Shown here in pieces: positions 62,849 to 64,000 of a stretch of DNA of 64,000 nucleotides. The position numbers were made by a program, and so were the translations under genes. Position 1 is the first letter of the stretch; the number at the start of each line of letters is the position of its first letter. The notes under the pieces are model-generated. The model saw nothing but the letters and a program-made list of their open reading frames with translations. It ran no database searches and was not told where the DNA came from. The stretch is from Bradyrhizobium sp. ISRA464 (GTDB lineage: Bacteria; Pseudomonadota; Alphaproteobacteria; Rhizobiales; Xanthobacteraceae), in assembly GCF_029910095.1 (NCBI RefSeq), contig NZ_CP094526.1:1798001-1862000 (forward strand). Direction: 5' to 3'.

Positions 62849-62964
62849 TCGTCCCGGCGAAGGCCGGGACCCATACGCCGCGGCTTTTCCTTGGGCACTG
62901 GGGCTAACGCCGTTCTCAACAATTGGCGTTGGTGGTCATGGGTCCCGGCCTTCGCCGGGGCGAC
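62849..62964. repeat. Dispersed palindromic repeat, family C copy overlapping a gene end
   Basis: GTCGTCCCGGCGAAGGCCGG at the left and GGTCCCGGCCTTCGCCGGGG at the right pair as a long hairpin, with an inner pair around AACGCCG and TTGGCGTT. The right part is read as codons at the end of the Rsm22-type gene and supplies its stop codon (62936-62938). Confidence 0.75.
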
Positions 62965-63952
62965 CTGCAACGGATGCTTGATCGCCGACCAGCGCGTCGC
63001 CCCAGCGCCAGCGGCGGGCGCGCGCGTAATCGGTCTTGGCGCGGCGGGGAATCCTGGTGACGACGACGCCATCAGCCGTACACAGCTTGGCCGAAATCTC
63101 GACCTTGCCGACATCAGGCTGCGCCAGCACCCGGGATGGACGCGCGGTCACCGGCGCGCGTGTCAGCGCGACATAGGCAAAGCGTTCGTCCTCGAACGGC
63201 ACCTCGGCGCCCTTGACCTGCTTGTGCGCGCGCGAGCGCTGCAGGCGCTGGGAGAAATGGCACCAGTCGGGTGCGACCAGCGGGCAGGCGCCGTCATGTG
63301 GGCAGGGCGCGACGACATGGGCGCCCGCCGCGATCAACTGCGCGCGGAGCGAGACGATCCGTGCATAGCCTGCGGGCGTGCCGGGCTCGACCACCAGCAA
63401 CGTATCCCTGGTCCTGGACCACAGCGCCTCGGCCAGCGCCGTGCGCTCGGCATCTCCGATCTCGCCGATCATGTAGCTCGCGATCACGAGGTCGGCGGGT
63501 TCGGCCTGTGCGAGCAGGGCTTGAGCCTGTCCGAGCTCATAGGTGGCAGCGTGCAGGCGCGTGCCGTTGCGAACGAGCTGCTGCGCGAGCGTTCGCAACG
63601 CGCCATTGGCGTCGAGCTGAGTAAGGCGTCGCAGCGAGGAGAACGCTTCCGTCGCCGCCCAGGTCGCGGTCCCCGGCCCGGCGCCGACGTCGAGCAACGT
63701 TGTGGGGACGAAGTCCGGCCTGACCTCGGCGAGCGCATTGAGGCTTGCGACGACTGCCGCATAGGTCGCGGGCATCCGCGCCAGCGCGTAGGCGAGCGCA
63801 TCGGTCTCGGACCTGATCGTCCCGGAGCCGCCGCCTTCGCGATAGGTTTGCGAGATCACCGCGGCCCGGCTCGCCGCATCGTTGCGCGACAGGCCTTCGA
63901 GTCTGGCGTTGAGCGCAGCTTTCAGTTCGGCGGGGAGATCGGGCGATGTCAT
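62936..63952 (-). CDS. Rsm22-type small-ribosomal-subunit methyltransferase-like protein
   Basis: The 338-residue protein has a SAM-binding motif (TLLDVGAGPGTATWAATEAF), an MGEIG-like segment (IASYMIGEIGDAERTALA) and the metal-binding block CPHDGACPLVAPDWCHFSQR, with a further Cys in ISAKLCTADG. Rsm22/METTL17 relatives act on the small ribosomal subunit, and the mitochondrial protein is reported to bind a 4Fe-4S cluster through such cysteines. The ATG at 63952 is used; the longer frame starts within a repeat. The last residues (GRPGEGRDP) come from a dispersed repeat. Confidence 0.85.
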   Translation of the reverse strand: MTSPDLPAELKAALNARLEGLSRNDAASRAAVISQTYREGGGSGTIRSETDALAYALARMPATYAAVVASLNALAEVRPDFVPTTLLDVGAGPGTATWAATEAFSSLRRLTQLDANGALRTLAQQLVRNGTRLHAATYELGQAQALLAQAEPADLVIASYMIGEIGDAERTALAEALWSRTRDTLLVVEPGTPAGYARIVSLRAQLIAAGAHVVAPCPHDGACPLVAPDWCHFSQRLQRSRAHKQVKGAEVPFEDERFAYVALTRAPVTARPSRVLAQPDVGKVEISAKLCTADGVVVTRIPRRAKTDYARARRWRWGDALVGDQASVAGRPGEGRDP

Positions 63953-63968
63953 AAGACGTACTCTCCCC

Positions 63969-64000
63969 ACGTCATTGCGAGCGCAGCGAAGCAATCCATA
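63969..64000. repeat. Dispersed palindromic repeat, family D, cut by the window end
   Basis: GTCATTGCGAGCGCAGCGAA and AGCAATCCA match the left half of the element at 58460. The right half lies beyond the window. It lies directly upstream of the Rsm22-type gene. Confidence 0.65.

Overview
The window is high-GC DNA from an alphaproteobacterium, most likely a Bradyrhizobium or a close relative. Four things point there: a fused cytochrome b/c1 gene next to a Rieske gene (fbcF-fbcH), a fused anthranilate synthase trpE(G) behind a tryptophan-rich leader peptide, a subclass B3 metallo-beta-lactamase that closely resembles BJP-1 of Bradyrhizobium, and several families of dispersed palindromic repeats between genes. 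Identifications come from reading the sequence; no database search was run.

Layout. 0.1-8.1 kb: B3 beta-lactamase and hisC, then an operon of MaoC-type hydratase, class III CoA-transferase and acyl-CoA dehydrogenase with a divergent LysR gene (resembles itaconate/C5-dicarboxylate catabolism loci), then a split thiamine-diphosphate decarboxylase. 8.3-17.2 kb: an Excalibur-domain protein, two tandem CYP153-type alkane hydroxylases, a DUF898/M48 peptidase pair, an ABC substrate-binding protein and a secreted dienelactone-hydrolase-like enzyme. 17.4-21.1 kb: a compact operon of VKOR-like protein, a large multi-cluster radical SAM enzyme of the tetraether-lipid-synthase (MJ0619/Tes, COG1964) type and a SAM methyltransferase, followed by a secreted protein of unknown function. 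This is the most unusual part of the window. 21.1-22.4 kb: decayed gene remnants. 22.4-29.1 kb: TAXI-type binding protein, LysR, a MerR-ATPase fusion, a repeat-rich stretch, a small Tat/HiPIP-like protein and the ScfR/RamB-type regulator.

29.2-37.1 kb: isocitrate lyase divergent from ScfR, small conserved proteins, metallophosphoesterase, NUDIX, GNAT and EthD-like genes, and a TonB-dependent receptor with a DUF2946 gene upstream. 37.3-44.1 kb: a four-gene MoxR/DUF58/BatA-DUF4159/membrane-protein operon with overlapping ends. 44.3-47.2 kb: DUF1285, CoA pyrophosphatase, DUF6111 and CCA-adding enzyme in an overlapping operon. 47.3-50.9 kb: YodC-like protein, then trmL-queE-queD-hemF-HAD. 51.1-53.8 kb: the cytochrome bc1 genes. 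54.0-64.0 kb: a second dienelactone hydrolase, an extradiol dioxygenase-like protein, trpL-trpE(G), apt, two P-loop ATPases, LemA plus an HtpX-like M48 protease, and an Rsm22-type methyltransferase whose C-terminus runs into a dispersed repeat.

Most of the window is ordinary chromosomal housekeeping. The accessory signals lie at 2.3-11.7 kb (CoA-ester and alkane metabolism) and 17.4-22.4 kb (radical SAM operon beside gene debris). No tRNA, rRNA, CRISPR array, complete insertion sequence or phage gene was seen.
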